Shown here: positions 1 through 7,391 of the stretch, in pieces
Position numbering within the stretch: the stretch's first letter is position 1
Layout: every line of letters starts with the position of its first letter
Source: Methylomonas sp.
GTDB lineage: Bacteria; Pseudomonadota; Gammaproteobacteria; Methylococcales; Methylomonadaceae
Reading direction: 5' to 3'
NCBI GenBank assembly: GCA_028688235.1
Contig: JAQTYP010000080.1
Coordinates: 1 to 10,520, forward strand
Length of the DNA stretch: 10,520 nt
Position numbers and translations under genes: made by a program
Notes under the pieces: generated by a model
What the model saw: only the letters and a program-made list of their open reading frames with translations
The model's database searches: none
What the model was told of the DNA's origin: nothing

Positions 1-436
1 TGCGTTGGTCCTGTGATTCGGCGGCCGCCGGACTGATATGCGGGTCCAGTCCGCTAGCCGAACGGGTGACCAAATCCGCCGGTATTTTCAGCGTATTACC
101 GGGATCGGCGGCCCGCAAGGCCTCGATTCTAACCTTGACGGCACTGCCCAAGGCCGGATTGGTCGGCCCCTGGTTAGAGCCGGAAGATGCGGCGGCGTTG
201 TAAGGATAAGGCATCGTAGCCGATGGCCGTCCCCAAAAATAACGCGGATCGTCGAAAGTCTGACCGAGCAACTCGGAGCCCACGGCCCGGCCCTTTGCGT
301 CTTCGAGCAAACTGCCGCCGGCCTGAACCGGAAAAAGACCTCGAGCCAAGACCGTCACCAGGGCCGGGTAGACAAAGCCGGTCAGTAGCGTCAGTAGTGC
401 GAACAAGACGACGGCGGGTTTCAAATAGCTAGACAT
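1..436 (-). CDS. kdpC: KdpC, K+-transporting ATPase subunit C (3' end cut by window edge)
   Basis: KdpC is the single-span subunit of the KdpFABC potassium pump in the inner membrane; it stabilises the complex and assists ATP-dependent K+ uptake by KdpB/KdpA. Translated from the ATG at 436, 145 codons are visible before the window edge; the family is usually about 190 residues, so roughly the last 45 are missing. A hydrophobic helix lies at residues 7-30. It is followed by the family motifs FDDPRYFWGRPSAT (61-74), the PYPYNAAASSGSNQGP region (76-91) and ASGLDPHISPAAA (127-139), which together are diagnostic. The start is supported by AAGGAGAA 4 bases upstream of the ATG. It is the last gene of kdpFABC, but lies about 210 bp from kdpB instead of abutting it, with REP sequences between. 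No frameshift is visible in the part present. Confidence 0.96.
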   Translation of the reverse strand, partial: MSSYLKPAVVLFALLTLLTGFVYPALVTVLARGLFPVQAGGSLLEDAKGRAVGSELLGQTFDDPRYFWGRPSATMPYPYNAAASSGSNQGPTNPALGSAVKVRIEALRAADPGNTLKIPADLVTRSASGLDPHISPAAAESQDQR

Positions 437-484
437 GTTATTCTCCTTAGAATTGCGCTAAAGGCTTCCCAAAATGATTTTTCC

Positions 485-600
485 CGCCAAACCGTTCGTA
501 CCCATAGGGCATAAATGCTGAGCCCAGTCGAAGCATGAACGGTTTGGCGCGGTTGGCAAGAATTTTCCCGCCCATCCTTCGACAGGCTCAGGACGAACGG
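485..600. repeat. Pair of opposed REP palindromic units (BIME-like) between kdpB and kdpC
   Basis: Two related units sit in opposite orientation. The plus-strand unit at 576-600 reads CCTTCGACAGGCTCAGGACG followed by AACGG. The other, on the minus strand, shows CTTCGAC-TGG-GCTCAGCAT (complement of about 514-532). The second unit is bracketed by a perfect 13-bp inverted repeat, CGCCAAACCGTTC (485-497) and GAACGGTTTGGCG (537-549). A 10-bp direct repeat TTTTCCCGCC occurs at 479-488 and 563-572. This CTTCGAC/GGCTCAG core is a known REP type scattered through many proteobacterial genomes and mobilised by RAYT (REP-associated tyrosine) transposases. The pair is transcribed between kdpB and kdpC, where it could fold and affect mRNA stability or kdpC expression; that role is inferred. 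Confidence 0.8.
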
Positions 601-646
601 AAAAATCCTTGTCAACCGAAACAGGGAAATATTTGTAACCATATCC

Positions 647-2719
647 TTACACCAGATGCATCGCGACCAACAGGCCATCGATCAGCTTGATGCCGACGAA
701 GGGTACGGCCAAGCCTCCCAAACCGTAAACCAGCAAATTGTTTTGCAGCAGTTTTTCGGCGCCGACCGGTTTGTAGCGCACACCGCGCAACGCCAACGGA
801 ATCAGGGCGATGATGATCAAGGCGTTGAAGATCACCGCCGACAAAATTGCGCTGGCAGGCGTCGTCAGCTGCATCACGTTCAACACATTCAAGGCCGGAT
901 AGATGCCGGCGAAAGCCGCAGGAATGATCGCGAAATATTTGGCCACGTCGTTGGCGATGCTAAACGTCGTTAAAGCGCCACGGGTCATCAACATCTGCTT
1001 GCCGGTTTCGACGATTTCGATCAGCTTGGTCGGGTTGGAATCCAAGTCGACCATGTTGCCGGCTTCCTTCGCGGCCTGGGTACCGCTGTTCATCGCCACC
1101 GCGACGTCGGCTTGCGCCAGCGCCGGAGCGTCGTTGGTGCCGTCGCCTGTCATCGCCACCAGCCGGCCTTCAGCCTGATGCTTTCGAATCAGATTCAACT
1201 TGGCTTCCGGCGTCGCTTCGGCCAGAAAATCGTCGACGCCCGCTTCGGCGGCGATCGCGGCGGCGGTCAGCCGGTTATCGCCGGTGATCATGATGGTCTT
1301 GATACCCATCTGCCTAAGTTCTATGAAGCGTTCCTTGATGCCGCCTTTGACGATGTCTTTCAACTCGATGACGCCCAAGACTTTCTTGCCTTCGGCCACC
1401 ACCAGCGGCGTCGAGCCGCGGCGGGACACGTCGACCACGGCTTTTTGAATATCGTCCGGGAAACGGCCGCCCTGCTCCAGGACGTAGCCTCGAATCGCAT
1501 CCTCCGAGCCCTTGCGTATTTGCCTGCCGGCCAGATTGACGCCGCTCATCCGGGTCTGGGCACTGAAATGCACAAAGGTTGCGCCCAAAGAATGCACGTC
1601 GCGCTCGCGTATGCCGAATTTATGCTTGGCCAACACCACGATGCTGCGGCCTTCCGGCGTTTCGTCGGCCAACGACGATAGTTGCGCGGTATCGGCCAGC
1701 TGCTTTTCGCTGACACCCTTGGCCGGAATGAAGGCCGAAGCCTGGCGGTTGCCCAACGTGATGGTGCCGGTCTTGTCCAACAGCAGCACATCGACGTCGC
1801 CGGCGGCTTCGACCGCCCTTCCCGAGGTGGCGATAACGTTTTTTTGCATCATACGCCCGATGCCGGCGACGCCGACGGCCGACAACAAGCCGCCTATCGT
1901 GGTGGGAATCAAACACACCAGCAAAGCAACTAACACGGTAATCGATAAGGGCTGGCCACTGCCGGCCGTCTCGACGCTGTATAGCGAGAACGGCAGCAGG
2001 GTTACGGTGACCATCAAAAACACCAACGTTAGCGCCACCAATAGTCTGGTCAGAGCAATTTCGTTGGGCGTTTTTTGCCTTTGCGAACCTTCCACCATCG
2101 CAATCATCCTGTCCAGAAAGGCTTCGCCTGGATTGACGCCTATGCGCACTACCAGCCAGTCGGACAATACACGGGTACCGCCCGTTACCGAACTGAAGTC
2201 GCCGCCGGATTCTCTGATCACCGGCGCGCTCTCGCCGGTGATCGCACTTTCGTCCACCGACGCCACGCCCTCTATCACTTCGCCGTCGCCCGGCACGAAG
2301 TCGCCCGCTGCTATCAGTACCACGTCGCCCTTGCGCAAACCGGGACTTGCCACCTCCCGGACATTAGCACCGTAACGCGGCTCGTCCAGCTTTTTGGCGA
2401 CGATATCGCGCTTGGCACTGTGCAGAAACGAGGCTTGGGCCTTGCTGCGGCCTTCGGCTACCGCTTCGGCGAAATTGGCAAACAGCACGGTAAACCATAG
2501 CCAGCAGGCAATGCTCAGAATGAAGTCGGCCGGCGCATCGCCTTCGCCGGCAGCGGCTTGCAGCCACAGCACGCTAGTCAGCATGCTGGCGAGATAAACG
2601 ACGAACATCACCGGGTTCTTCAATTGCTGCCGCAGCGCCAATTTGGCAAACGCGTCTATCACGGCCTGCCGCAGTATGTCCCGGTCGAAAAGAGAGCTCG
2701 AAAGCATTTTTTTACTCAT
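647..2719 (-). CDS. kdpB: KdpB, K+-transporting P-type ATPase catalytic subunit
   Basis: KdpB is the P-type ATPase subunit that hydrolyses ATP and drives K+ uptake through KdpA. The 690-residue product matches the usual family length (about 680). From the N-terminus it has two transmembrane segments (about 36-54 and 66-86), the actuator-domain TGES (161-164), two more segments (about 226-281) with PTTIGG in the core, the phosphorylation motif DKTGTIT with the acceptor D315, the hinge TGDGTNDAPAL (524-534), and C-terminal helices ending LLVAMHLV. The start at 2719 was chosen because GAGGTGG lies just upstream of ATG AGT AAA. An in-frame ATG seven codons earlier (2740) would lie inside kdpA and lacks that spacing. 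The kdpA stop is 7 bases away, so translation is probably coupled. All catalytic motifs are intact. Confidence 0.98.
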   Translation of the reverse strand: MSKKMLSSSLFDRDILRQAVIDAFAKLALRQQLKNPVMFVVYLASMLTSVLWLQAAAGEGDAPADFILSIACWLWFTVLFANFAEAVAEGRSKAQASFLHSAKRDIVAKKLDEPRYGANVREVASPGLRKGDVVLIAAGDFVPGDGEVIEGVASVDESAITGESAPVIRESGGDFSSVTGGTRVLSDWLVVRIGVNPGEAFLDRMIAMVEGSQRQKTPNEIALTRLLVALTLVFLMVTVTLLPFSLYSVETAGSGQPLSITVLVALLVCLIPTTIGGLLSAVGVAGIGRMMQKNVIATSGRAVEAAGDVDVLLLDKTGTITLGNRQASAFIPAKGVSEKQLADTAQLSSLADETPEGRSIVVLAKHKFGIRERDVHSLGATFVHFSAQTRMSGVNLAGRQIRKGSEDAIRGYVLEQGGRFPDDIQKAVVDVSRRGSTPLVVAEGKKVLGVIELKDIVKGGIKERFIELRQMGIKTIMITGDNRLTAAAIAAEAGVDDFLAEATPEAKLNLIRKHQAEGRLVAMTGDGTNDAPALAQADVAVAMNSGTQAAKEAGNMVDLDSNPTKLIEIVETGKQMLMTRGALTTFSIANDVAKYFAIIPAAFAGIYPALNVLNVMQLTTPASAILSAVIFNALIIIALIPLALRGVRYKPVGAEKLLQNNLLVYGLGGLAVPFVGIKLIDGLLVAMHLV

Positions 2720-2726
2720 GGCCACC

Positions 2727-4481
2727 TCAGCGATGCGCAATCAATTGCAAGTGTTCGACGACAGGCCCCAAAGCCAGGGCCGGCACAAAAGTCAATGCGC
2801 CTACCATCGACACGACGGCCAACAGCAGCGTTGCAAACAGCGGTGTGTGGGTAGGCAAGGTACCGGCGCCCACCGGAACGGTCTTCTTCGCCGCCAAAGA
2901 ACCCGCTATCGCCAATACCGGCACCATCAATCCGTAGCGGGCAATCAGCATCGCGACAGCCAGCGAGCAGTTATAGAAGGGTACGTTGGCATTCAGGCCG
3001 GCAAAGGCGCTGCCGTTATTGTTGCCGGCCGACGAAAAGGCGTACAGCACTTCGCTGAAACCGTGCGCGCCGGGGTTGAAAATGGACGCCTTGCCGGCGT
3101 CCAGCATCACCGCAATGGCGGTACCGCCCAATACCAAGAACGGCGGGATCAAAATCACCAAGGCCGCCATCTGCATTTCGAAGGCTTCGATTTTCTTGCC
3201 CAAATATTCCGGCGTGCGGCCTATCATCAAACCGGCGATGAATACCGCGACGATCGCAAACACGATCATGCCGTACAAACCGGAGCCCACGCCGCCGAAG
3301 ATGACTTCGCCGAGCTGTATCAGCCACATCGGAGCCAATCCGCCCAACGGCGTAAAGGAATCGTGCATCGCATTGACCGAACCGTTGGACGCCGCCGTGG
3401 TCGCCACCGCCCACAGGGCCGAATTGACGATACCGAAGCGGGTTTCCTTGCCTTCCATGTTGCCGCCGGCTTGGCTTGCCGAAGCGGCCTGATCGACGCC
3501 TAAGTGGGTCAGTAACGGATTGCCGGCTTGTTCGGCCTGAAATGTTAGCAGTACAAAAATAACGAACACCAAGGTCATCGTCGCCAAGATCACCCAACCC
3601 TGCCGCACATCGCCGACCATGATGCCGAAGGTGTGGCACAAGGCCGCCGGTATCAGCAAAATCGCCAGCATTTCCAGGAAATTGGACAAGGGCGTCGGAT
3701 TTTCGAATGGATGAGCGGAATTGACGTTGAAGAATCCGCCGCCGTTGGTGCCTAGCTGCTTGATTGCCAGTTGCGAGGCAACAGGTCCCAGCGCGATGGT
3801 TTGTTGACGGCTTTCGCTATTGCCCTCTGCCGAGGCGTTGCCGGCCTCATAAGTAGCCACCGATCGGTAAGCATCGAAACTTTGCACGACGCCTTGTCCG
3901 GCCAACGCGACGGCCAGCACCAAGGATAGCGGCAGCAAGATGTAGAGTATGCTACGAGTCATGTCGACCCAGAAATTACCGATTTTATCGGTGTTATGGC
4001 GGCCGAATCCGCGGATCAAGGTCGCCAAAACCGCCATGCCGCTAGCGGCGGACAGGAAATTCTGTACCGTCAAGCCCAGCATCTGGGTTAGATAGCTCAT
4101 CGTGGTTTCACCGCCGTAAGCTTGCCAGTTGGTATTGGTTGCAAAACTGACGGCCGTATTCAGTGCCGAATCGGTGCCGACGGCCGCCAAGCCTTGCGGA
4201 TTCAGCGGCAAGACATCCTGCATCCGCTGCAAAACATAGACGGCGGCAATGCCCAGCAGGTTGAAGACCAACATAGCAATAGCATATTGCTGCCAGCGCA
4301 TCTCCGTTTCGAGAGATACGCCGCCAAGCTTATACAATCCGCGCTCGACACCCCCTAGCCAGCGGTTCAATACGGCGGGTTCACCTCGATAAATCCGCGC
4401 CATATAGCTTCCGAGCGGATTAGCCAATAACAACAGTACGGCCAAGTAAAGGCCGATTTGCAATAAGCCTTGCTCGGTCAT
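2727..4481 (-). CDS. kdpA: KdpA, K+-transporting ATPase potassium-binding subunit
   Basis: KdpA is the channel-like subunit (superfamily of K+ transporters) that selects K+ and passes it to KdpB. The product is 584 residues with about ten hydrophobic helices. All four selectivity-filter loops are recognisable: SFATNTNWQ (112-120), GTNGGGFFN (244-252), TTAASNGSVNAMHDS (361-375) and SSAGNNNGSAFAG (483-495). The protein is longer than the E. coli protein (557, from memory); much of the excess seems to be a polar loop near residues 202-230, rich in A, E, S and N, before the second filter. The start is the ATG at 4481, with GGAG 8 bases upstream; a TTG one codon earlier is less likely. The ATG shares one base with the kdpF stop (TGATG), indicating coupled translation. 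Confidence 0.98.
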   Translation of the reverse strand: MTEQGLLQIGLYLAVLLLLANPLGSYMARIYRGEPAVLNRWLGGVERGLYKLGGVSLETEMRWQQYAIAMLVFNLLGIAAVYVLQRMQDVLPLNPQGLAAVGTDSALNTAVSFATNTNWQAYGGETTMSYLTQMLGLTVQNFLSAASGMAVLATLIRGFGRHNTDKIGNFWVDMTRSILYILLPLSLVLAVALAGQGVVQSFDAYRSVATYEAGNASAEGNSESRQQTIALGPVASQLAIKQLGTNGGGFFNVNSAHPFENPTPLSNFLEMLAILLIPAALCHTFGIMVGDVRQGWVILATMTLVFVIFVLLTFQAEQAGNPLLTHLGVDQAASASQAGGNMEGKETRFGIVNSALWAVATTAASNGSVNAMHDSFTPLGGLAPMWLIQLGEVIFGGVGSGLYGMIVFAIVAVFIAGLMIGRTPEYLGKKIEAFEMQMAALVILIPPFLVLGGTAIAVMLDAGKASIFNPGAHGFSEVLYAFSSAGNNNGSAFAGLNANVPFYNCSLAVAMLIARYGLMVPVLAIAGSLAAKKTVPVGAGTLPTHTPLFATLLLAVVSMVGALTFVPALALGPVVEHLQLIAHR

Positions 4482-4570
4482 CAAAACTTCTCCGGATAAA
4501 ACATCGCAATAAGCAGATAAACGAATACGGCCAGAGCCATACCGCTACTCAGCCAATAAACCCAATCCAT
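4481..4570 (-). CDS. kdpF: KdpF, small membrane subunit of the Kdp ATPase
   Basis: This 29-residue, single-helix protein begins MDWVYWLSSGMALAVFVYLL and ends YPEKF. KdpF is a lipid-like stabilising subunit of the KdpFABC complex, known in E. coli as a 29-residue peptide encoded directly before kdpA; length, hydrophobic profile (about 7-24) and position all match. AGGGGG lies 5 bases upstream of the ATG, a good ribosome binding site. Its TGA overlaps the kdpA ATG by one base. It is the first gene of the operon and is easily missed by gene callers because of its length. An alternative reading as leader peptide is possible but less likely given the family match. Confidence 0.93.
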   Translation of the reverse strand: MDWVYWLSSGMALAVFVYLLIAMFYPEKF

Positions 4571-4605
4571 CAATCCCCCTTTTAAAACTTCAGAATGTAG
4601 GATCT

Positions 4606-4630
4606 GCTTAATCGATCGCTCTCGATAAGC
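4606..4630. promoter_or_regulatory. Near-perfect inverted repeat in the kdp leader
   Basis: GCTTAATCGA (4606-4615) is followed by a short centre and TCGATAAGC (4622-4630), its complement apart from one unpaired base. It lies between the putative kdp promoter and kdpF, and so could be an operator half-site pair or a hairpin in the kdp leader. No T-tract follows, so it is not a typical intrinsic terminator. Function is inferred only from position and symmetry. Confidence 0.35.
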
Positions 4631-4675
4631 GTTGACTTAATGTAGCCAAGATCGAATAAAAAATTCATAAAAAAA
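4622..4675 (-). promoter_or_regulatory. Putative kdp promoter with upstream A/T tract resembling a KdpE site
   Basis: On the minus strand TTGGCT (4649-4644) is followed after 16 bases by TATCGA (4627-4622), a weak sigma-70-like pair about 50 bp upstream of kdpF. Immediately upstream lies a 21-base stretch (4655-4675) with a single non-A/T base, containing TTTTTTTATG and AATTTTTTATT. In E. coli the response regulator KdpE binds a T-rich site just upstream of the kdp -35, so the layout is similar. The hexamers are poor, as expected of an activator-dependent promoter. The assignment is inference. Confidence 0.35.
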
Positions 4676-4704
4676 CACGCCGCTTATGGAAAAAACGGTT
4701 TCGA

Positions 4705-4732
4705 TTTGCCGGATATTAGAGTTTGATATAAC
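4705..4732 (+). promoter_or_regulatory. Candidate promoter of the decarboxylase gene
   Basis: TTTGCC (4705-4710) and TATAAC (4727-4732) are separated by 16 bases and lie about 75 bp before the decarboxylase ATG. A second candidate, TTGACT (4632-4637) with AATAAA (4655-4660) at 17 bp, is further upstream and overlaps the A/T tract of the kdp promoter. Either would give divergent transcription from a shared 235-bp region. Confidence 0.3.
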
Positions 4733-4805
4733 CTGAACCCGACCGCGACAGGTGAAAGGCTCAATCAGTTCCGGCCAACGCCTAGCCATTCGGAGGTAAA
4801 TCGCT

Positions 4806-6455
4806 ATGAGCACCGCCAAGTTCGATACCATTGGACACTATCTTCTAAAACGTTTACATGAAGCCGGGGTGAAGCATATCTTCGGGGTGCCGGGTGATTA
4901 TGTACTGGGTTTTTACGATCTGATGGTCAAAAGCCAGGTAAACCATATCGGCACCACGAGGGAAGACACCGCCGCCTTTGCCGCCGACGGCTATGCCCGC
5001 TGCCTTGGACTGGGCGCACTGGCCGTGACATACGGCGTCGGGGCACTGAATACCGTCAATGCGATAGCCGGCGCCTATGCCGAATCGTCGCCCGTCATCG
5101 TCATCAGCGGCGCACCGGGCGTACGCGAACAACGCGACGACCCCTTACTTCATCACCGTTTCGGCCCGTTCACATTCCAACGAGAGATTTTCGAGCGCAT
5201 TACCTGCGCTTCGGTAGTGCTGAACGATCCAATCATTGCATTTCGGCAGATCGATAGCGCGATTGCGGCAGCCCGCCGCTGTTGTAAACCGGTCTACATA
5301 GAAATTCCGCGCGACATGGTCGCGGCGGAAGGTTATGCGATTCCCGCCCAGCCGGTCGAAGACTCCGCCGGCGATAAAACGGCTTTGTCGGAGGCCGTTT
5401 CCGAGACTTTAGCACTGATGGCTAAATCCGTTTCGCCCATGATCATCGCCGGCATCGAACTGCATAGGCGCGGCCTGCAGACTATGTTGCTGGAGCTGGT
5501 CGAAAGCGCCGGTCTGCCTGTCGTAGCGACCTTGACCGGCAAATCGGTGATAGCCGAAAGGCATCCTAATTATCTGGGTATTTACGAAGGGGCAATGAGT
5601 TCGGAAGCGGTACGTTACGCCGTCGAACAATCGGATTTGATCATCATGCTGGGCGTGACGCTGAACGATGTCGATACCGGTATCTACACCGCCAAACTCG
5701 ATCCGCATGCTATGGTTCGTGCATCCCTGGACGAAGTCGTCATCAGCGCCCATCGCTATTCCCGTATCGCGTTGGGCGATTTTGTATCGGCCTTATTGCG
5801 ATCATTGAAACCAAAAGCCTCCGCGTTACCAGGCAAGCCGGCCGAACCTGCAGCGACCGATTTCCCCGAACAGAACCGGCCGATAACGACCGCTCGCCTG
5901 ATCGCGAGGCTCAATCAGGCTCTCGGCTCCGACATGATAGTGGTGTCCGACGTCGGCGACTGCCTGTTCGCCGCCATAGATTTGAAGGTGCAGGCGCAAA
6001 CCGAGTTTCTGGCTTCGGCGTTCTATACCTCGATGGGCTTTGCGATGCCCGCCGCGCTCGGCGCACAAGTCGCTAGACCTGACCATAGAGCCGTGATTTT
6101 GGTCGGCGACGGCGCTTTTCAGATGACCGGCACCGAATTGTCCACCCATGCCCGCCTCGGCTTGAACCCTATCGTCATCGTCTTCAACAACAGAGGCTAC
6201 AGTACGGAACGCTACATCCTGGAAGGCCCATTCAACGACATTAGTCCTTGGCAATTCGATAAACTGGGCGAGGTGTTCGGCCCTCTCACCGGCTACGCGG
6301 TAACTACCGAGGAAGAGTTCGAGCAGGCATTGATAGCTTCGCTGAACAATCGCACCTCCCCTAGCCTAATCAACGTCCACCTAGCCTCCGACGATGCGTC
6401 CGCAGCGATGAGGAATCTCGCCAAGCACCTAAAATCCAAAATCAGCGCAAGTTGA
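4806..6455 (+). CDS. Thiamine-diphosphate-dependent 2-oxoacid decarboxylase, pyruvate/indolepyruvate decarboxylase type
   Basis: This 549-residue protein has the three-domain layout of ThDP-dependent decarboxylases. The N-terminal domain carries GVPGDY with D31, the activating glutamate E53 in TTREDTAAFAADGYAR (51-66), and the paired histidines H116-H117 in LLHHRFG. The C-terminal domain has the ThDP/Mg motif starting GDGAFQMTGTEL (434-445) and ending NN (461-462), then GYSTER with E468. The Asp, His-His and second Glu are hallmarks of pyruvate and indolepyruvate decarboxylases and are absent as a set from acetolactate synthases. The expected reaction is non-oxidative decarboxylation of a 2-oxoacid to an aldehyde and CO2 in the cytosol. 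The substrate (pyruvate, indolepyruvate, phenylpyruvate or branched 2-oxoacid) cannot be read from sequence. GGAGG 9 bases upstream supports the ATG. It is monocistronic in appearance, divergent from kdp. Confidence 0.88.
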   Translation: MSTAKFDTIGHYLLKRLHEAGVKHIFGVPGDYVLGFYDLMVKSQVNHIGTTREDTAAFAADGYARCLGLGALAVTYGVGALNTVNAIAGAYAESSPVIVISGAPGVREQRDDPLLHHRFGPFTFQREIFERITCASVVLNDPIIAFRQIDSAIAAARRCCKPVYIEIPRDMVAAEGYAIPAQPVEDSAGDKTALSEAVSETLALMAKSVSPMIIAGIELHRRGLQTMLLELVESAGLPVVATLTGKSVIAERHPNYLGIYEGAMSSEAVRYAVEQSDLIIMLGVTLNDVDTGIYTAKLDPHAMVRASLDEVVISAHRYSRIALGDFVSALLRSLKPKASALPGKPAEPAATDFPEQNRPITTARLIARLNQALGSDMIVVSDVGDCLFAAIDLKVQAQTEFLASAFYTSMGFAMPAALGAQVARPDHRAVILVGDGAFQMTGTELSTHARLGLNPIVIVFNNRGYSTERYILEGPFNDISPWQFDKLGEVFGPLTGYAVTTEEEFEQALIASLNNRTSPSLINVHLASDDASAAMRNLAKHLKSKISAS

Positions 6456-6472
6456 AGCCACTGCGGCTTTTT
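6455..6472 (+). terminator. Weak candidate terminator after the decarboxylase
   Basis: AAGCC (6455-6459) pairs with GGCTT (6465-6469), with a 5-base loop and a T-run at 6468-6472. It begins at the last base of the stop codon. The stem is only 5 bp, so strength is doubtful. Confidence 0.3.
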
Positions 6473-6556
6473 CGAGACGACTGCCGACGCAATCAGTTCT
6501 CCATTCGCCTCGCCCGCTTCGTTTAAGGTCGGATCAGGCCTTACGTCGAAAGTATT

Positions 6557-6584
6557 TTGCTGTCATTTTTTGCCCCCTTATAAT
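6557..6584 (+). promoter_or_regulatory. Sigma-70-like promoter for the haem-c membrane protein gene
   Basis: TTGCTG (6557-6562) and a perfect TATAAT (6579-6584) are separated by 16 bases. Transcription would begin near 6590-6592, only about 10 bases before the ATG at 6601. No Shine-Dalgarno sequence is present in that interval (CCGTTAATTTTTACTC), so the mRNA would be almost leaderless. Confidence 0.65.
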
Positions 6585-6600
6585 CCGTTAATTTTTACTC

Positions 6601-7323
6601 ATGACCAAGCATTACGCGCGCTTCAGCGATATTTCCACCAGTGAAAAAATCTTGAATACGGTGTTTCTGTTGACCATAGGTCTGGCCTATCTGGTGGCCT
6701 TGATCAATATGTATTACACCCATCAAGGTCGGGACGGCAAACCCGGATTATCGATAGAAGATATCGTCATCCTGTATCACGGCTCCAACGACCAGACCCG
6801 CTTGGGTGCGGCTATCAACGGCATCATGGAACCCAATCTCAAGTACAAGAGCGATAAAGAAGTCATTTTGAAATGGATATATAAAGGTGCCGAGGAGCCG
6901 GGATATAATAACGACATCGCCCCGATTTTGAACCGGGATTGCGTCCATTGCCATAATCCTCAGATAAATCCGTCATTGCCGGATTTAAGCCATTTTTCCG
7001 GCGTATCGGAAGTGGCGCGTTCCGGCGGAGCACCGTTACCGGTTCTGATCAGAGTGTCGCACATACATTTGTTCGGCATTGCCTTTATCTTATATTTCAT
7101 AGGCCGCATATTTTTACTGTGCGATATTAATATCTACGTCAAACGCATAGCCGTGGTCATTCCTTTTGCGGCGATGCTTTTGGATGTCCTATCCTGGTTC
7201 GTCACCAAATCGATTTCAAGTTTTGCCTATGTGGTCGTACTTAGCGGCGCATTGATGGGCTTGTCTATGGGCATACAGATTTTGTTGAGCATTTACCAGA
7301 TGTGGCTTTATAAACCTCGTTAA
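6601..7323 (+). CDS. Four-helix inner-membrane protein with one c-type haem motif; function unassigned
   Basis: The 240-residue product has a hydrophobic segment at about 17-37, a polar domain at about 40-148 and three more helices (about 150-174, 181-200, 205-232). The polar domain contains NRDCVHCHNP (111-120), where C114, C117 and H118 form a CxxCH haem-c attachment site. The phrase DIAPILNRDCVHCH resembles the start of cytochrome-c-like domains in which an I/API-LxxxCxxCH pattern is common. Positive residues (N-terminus, KR at 181-182, KPR at the C-terminus) predict both ends in the cytoplasm and the haem domain in the periplasm, as attachment requires. H154 and H156 at the start of helix 2 are possible haem ligands. 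I do not recognise a named family. An electron-transfer or redox/ligand-sensing role is inference. Its own promoter and the flanking gaps suggest a single-gene unit. Confidence 0.8.
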   Translation: MTKHYARFSDISTSEKILNTVFLLTIGLAYLVALINMYYTHQGRDGKPGLSIEDIVILYHGSNDQTRLGAAINGIMEPNLKYKSDKEVILKWIYKGAEEPGYNNDIAPILNRDCVHCHNPQINPSLPDLSHFSGVSEVARSGGAPLPVLIRVSHIHLFGIAFILYFIGRIFLLCDINIYVKRIAVVIPFAAMLLDVLSWFVTKSISSFAYVVVLSGALMGLSMGIQILLSIYQMWLYKPR

Positions 7324-7352
7324 CACTCGATAGCCTAGCCTTTTGATCCCCT

Positions 7353-7375
7353 AATCTTTTCACCCGAAGATTTTT
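7353..7375 (+). terminator. Candidate terminator downstream of the haem-c protein gene
   Basis: AATCTT (7353-7358) and AAGATT (7367-7372) form a 6-bp stem with an 8-base loop, followed by a T-run ending at 7375. The stem is AT-rich, so it is a weak intrinsic terminator at best. It lies 30 bases after the stop. Confidence 0.35.
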
Positions 7376-7391
7376 GGTTCTCCCAGATTTC

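Noticed and set aside
421..678. Minus-strand 85-codon frame between kdpC and kdpB
   Set aside because: Its translation contains FVLSLSKDG, the usual artefact of reading through this REP type; it also overlaps the start of kdpC and end of kdpB and has no domain.
2720..2740. Longer kdpB start at 2740 (seven extra residues)
   Set aside because: It lies within the kdpA coding end, and the strong GAGGTGG site is placed for the ATG at 2719.
1112..3503. Long plus-strand frames opposite kdpB and kdpA
   Set aside because: They are antisense shadows of GC-rich coding sequence; the minus-strand proteins carry complete KdpB and KdpA motifs, while the plus-strand products show no domain.
4806..6455. Annotation as acetolactate synthase large subunit
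   Set aside because: The His-His pair and the GYSTER glutamate match pyruvate/indolepyruvate decarboxylases, and no small regulatory subunit gene follows.
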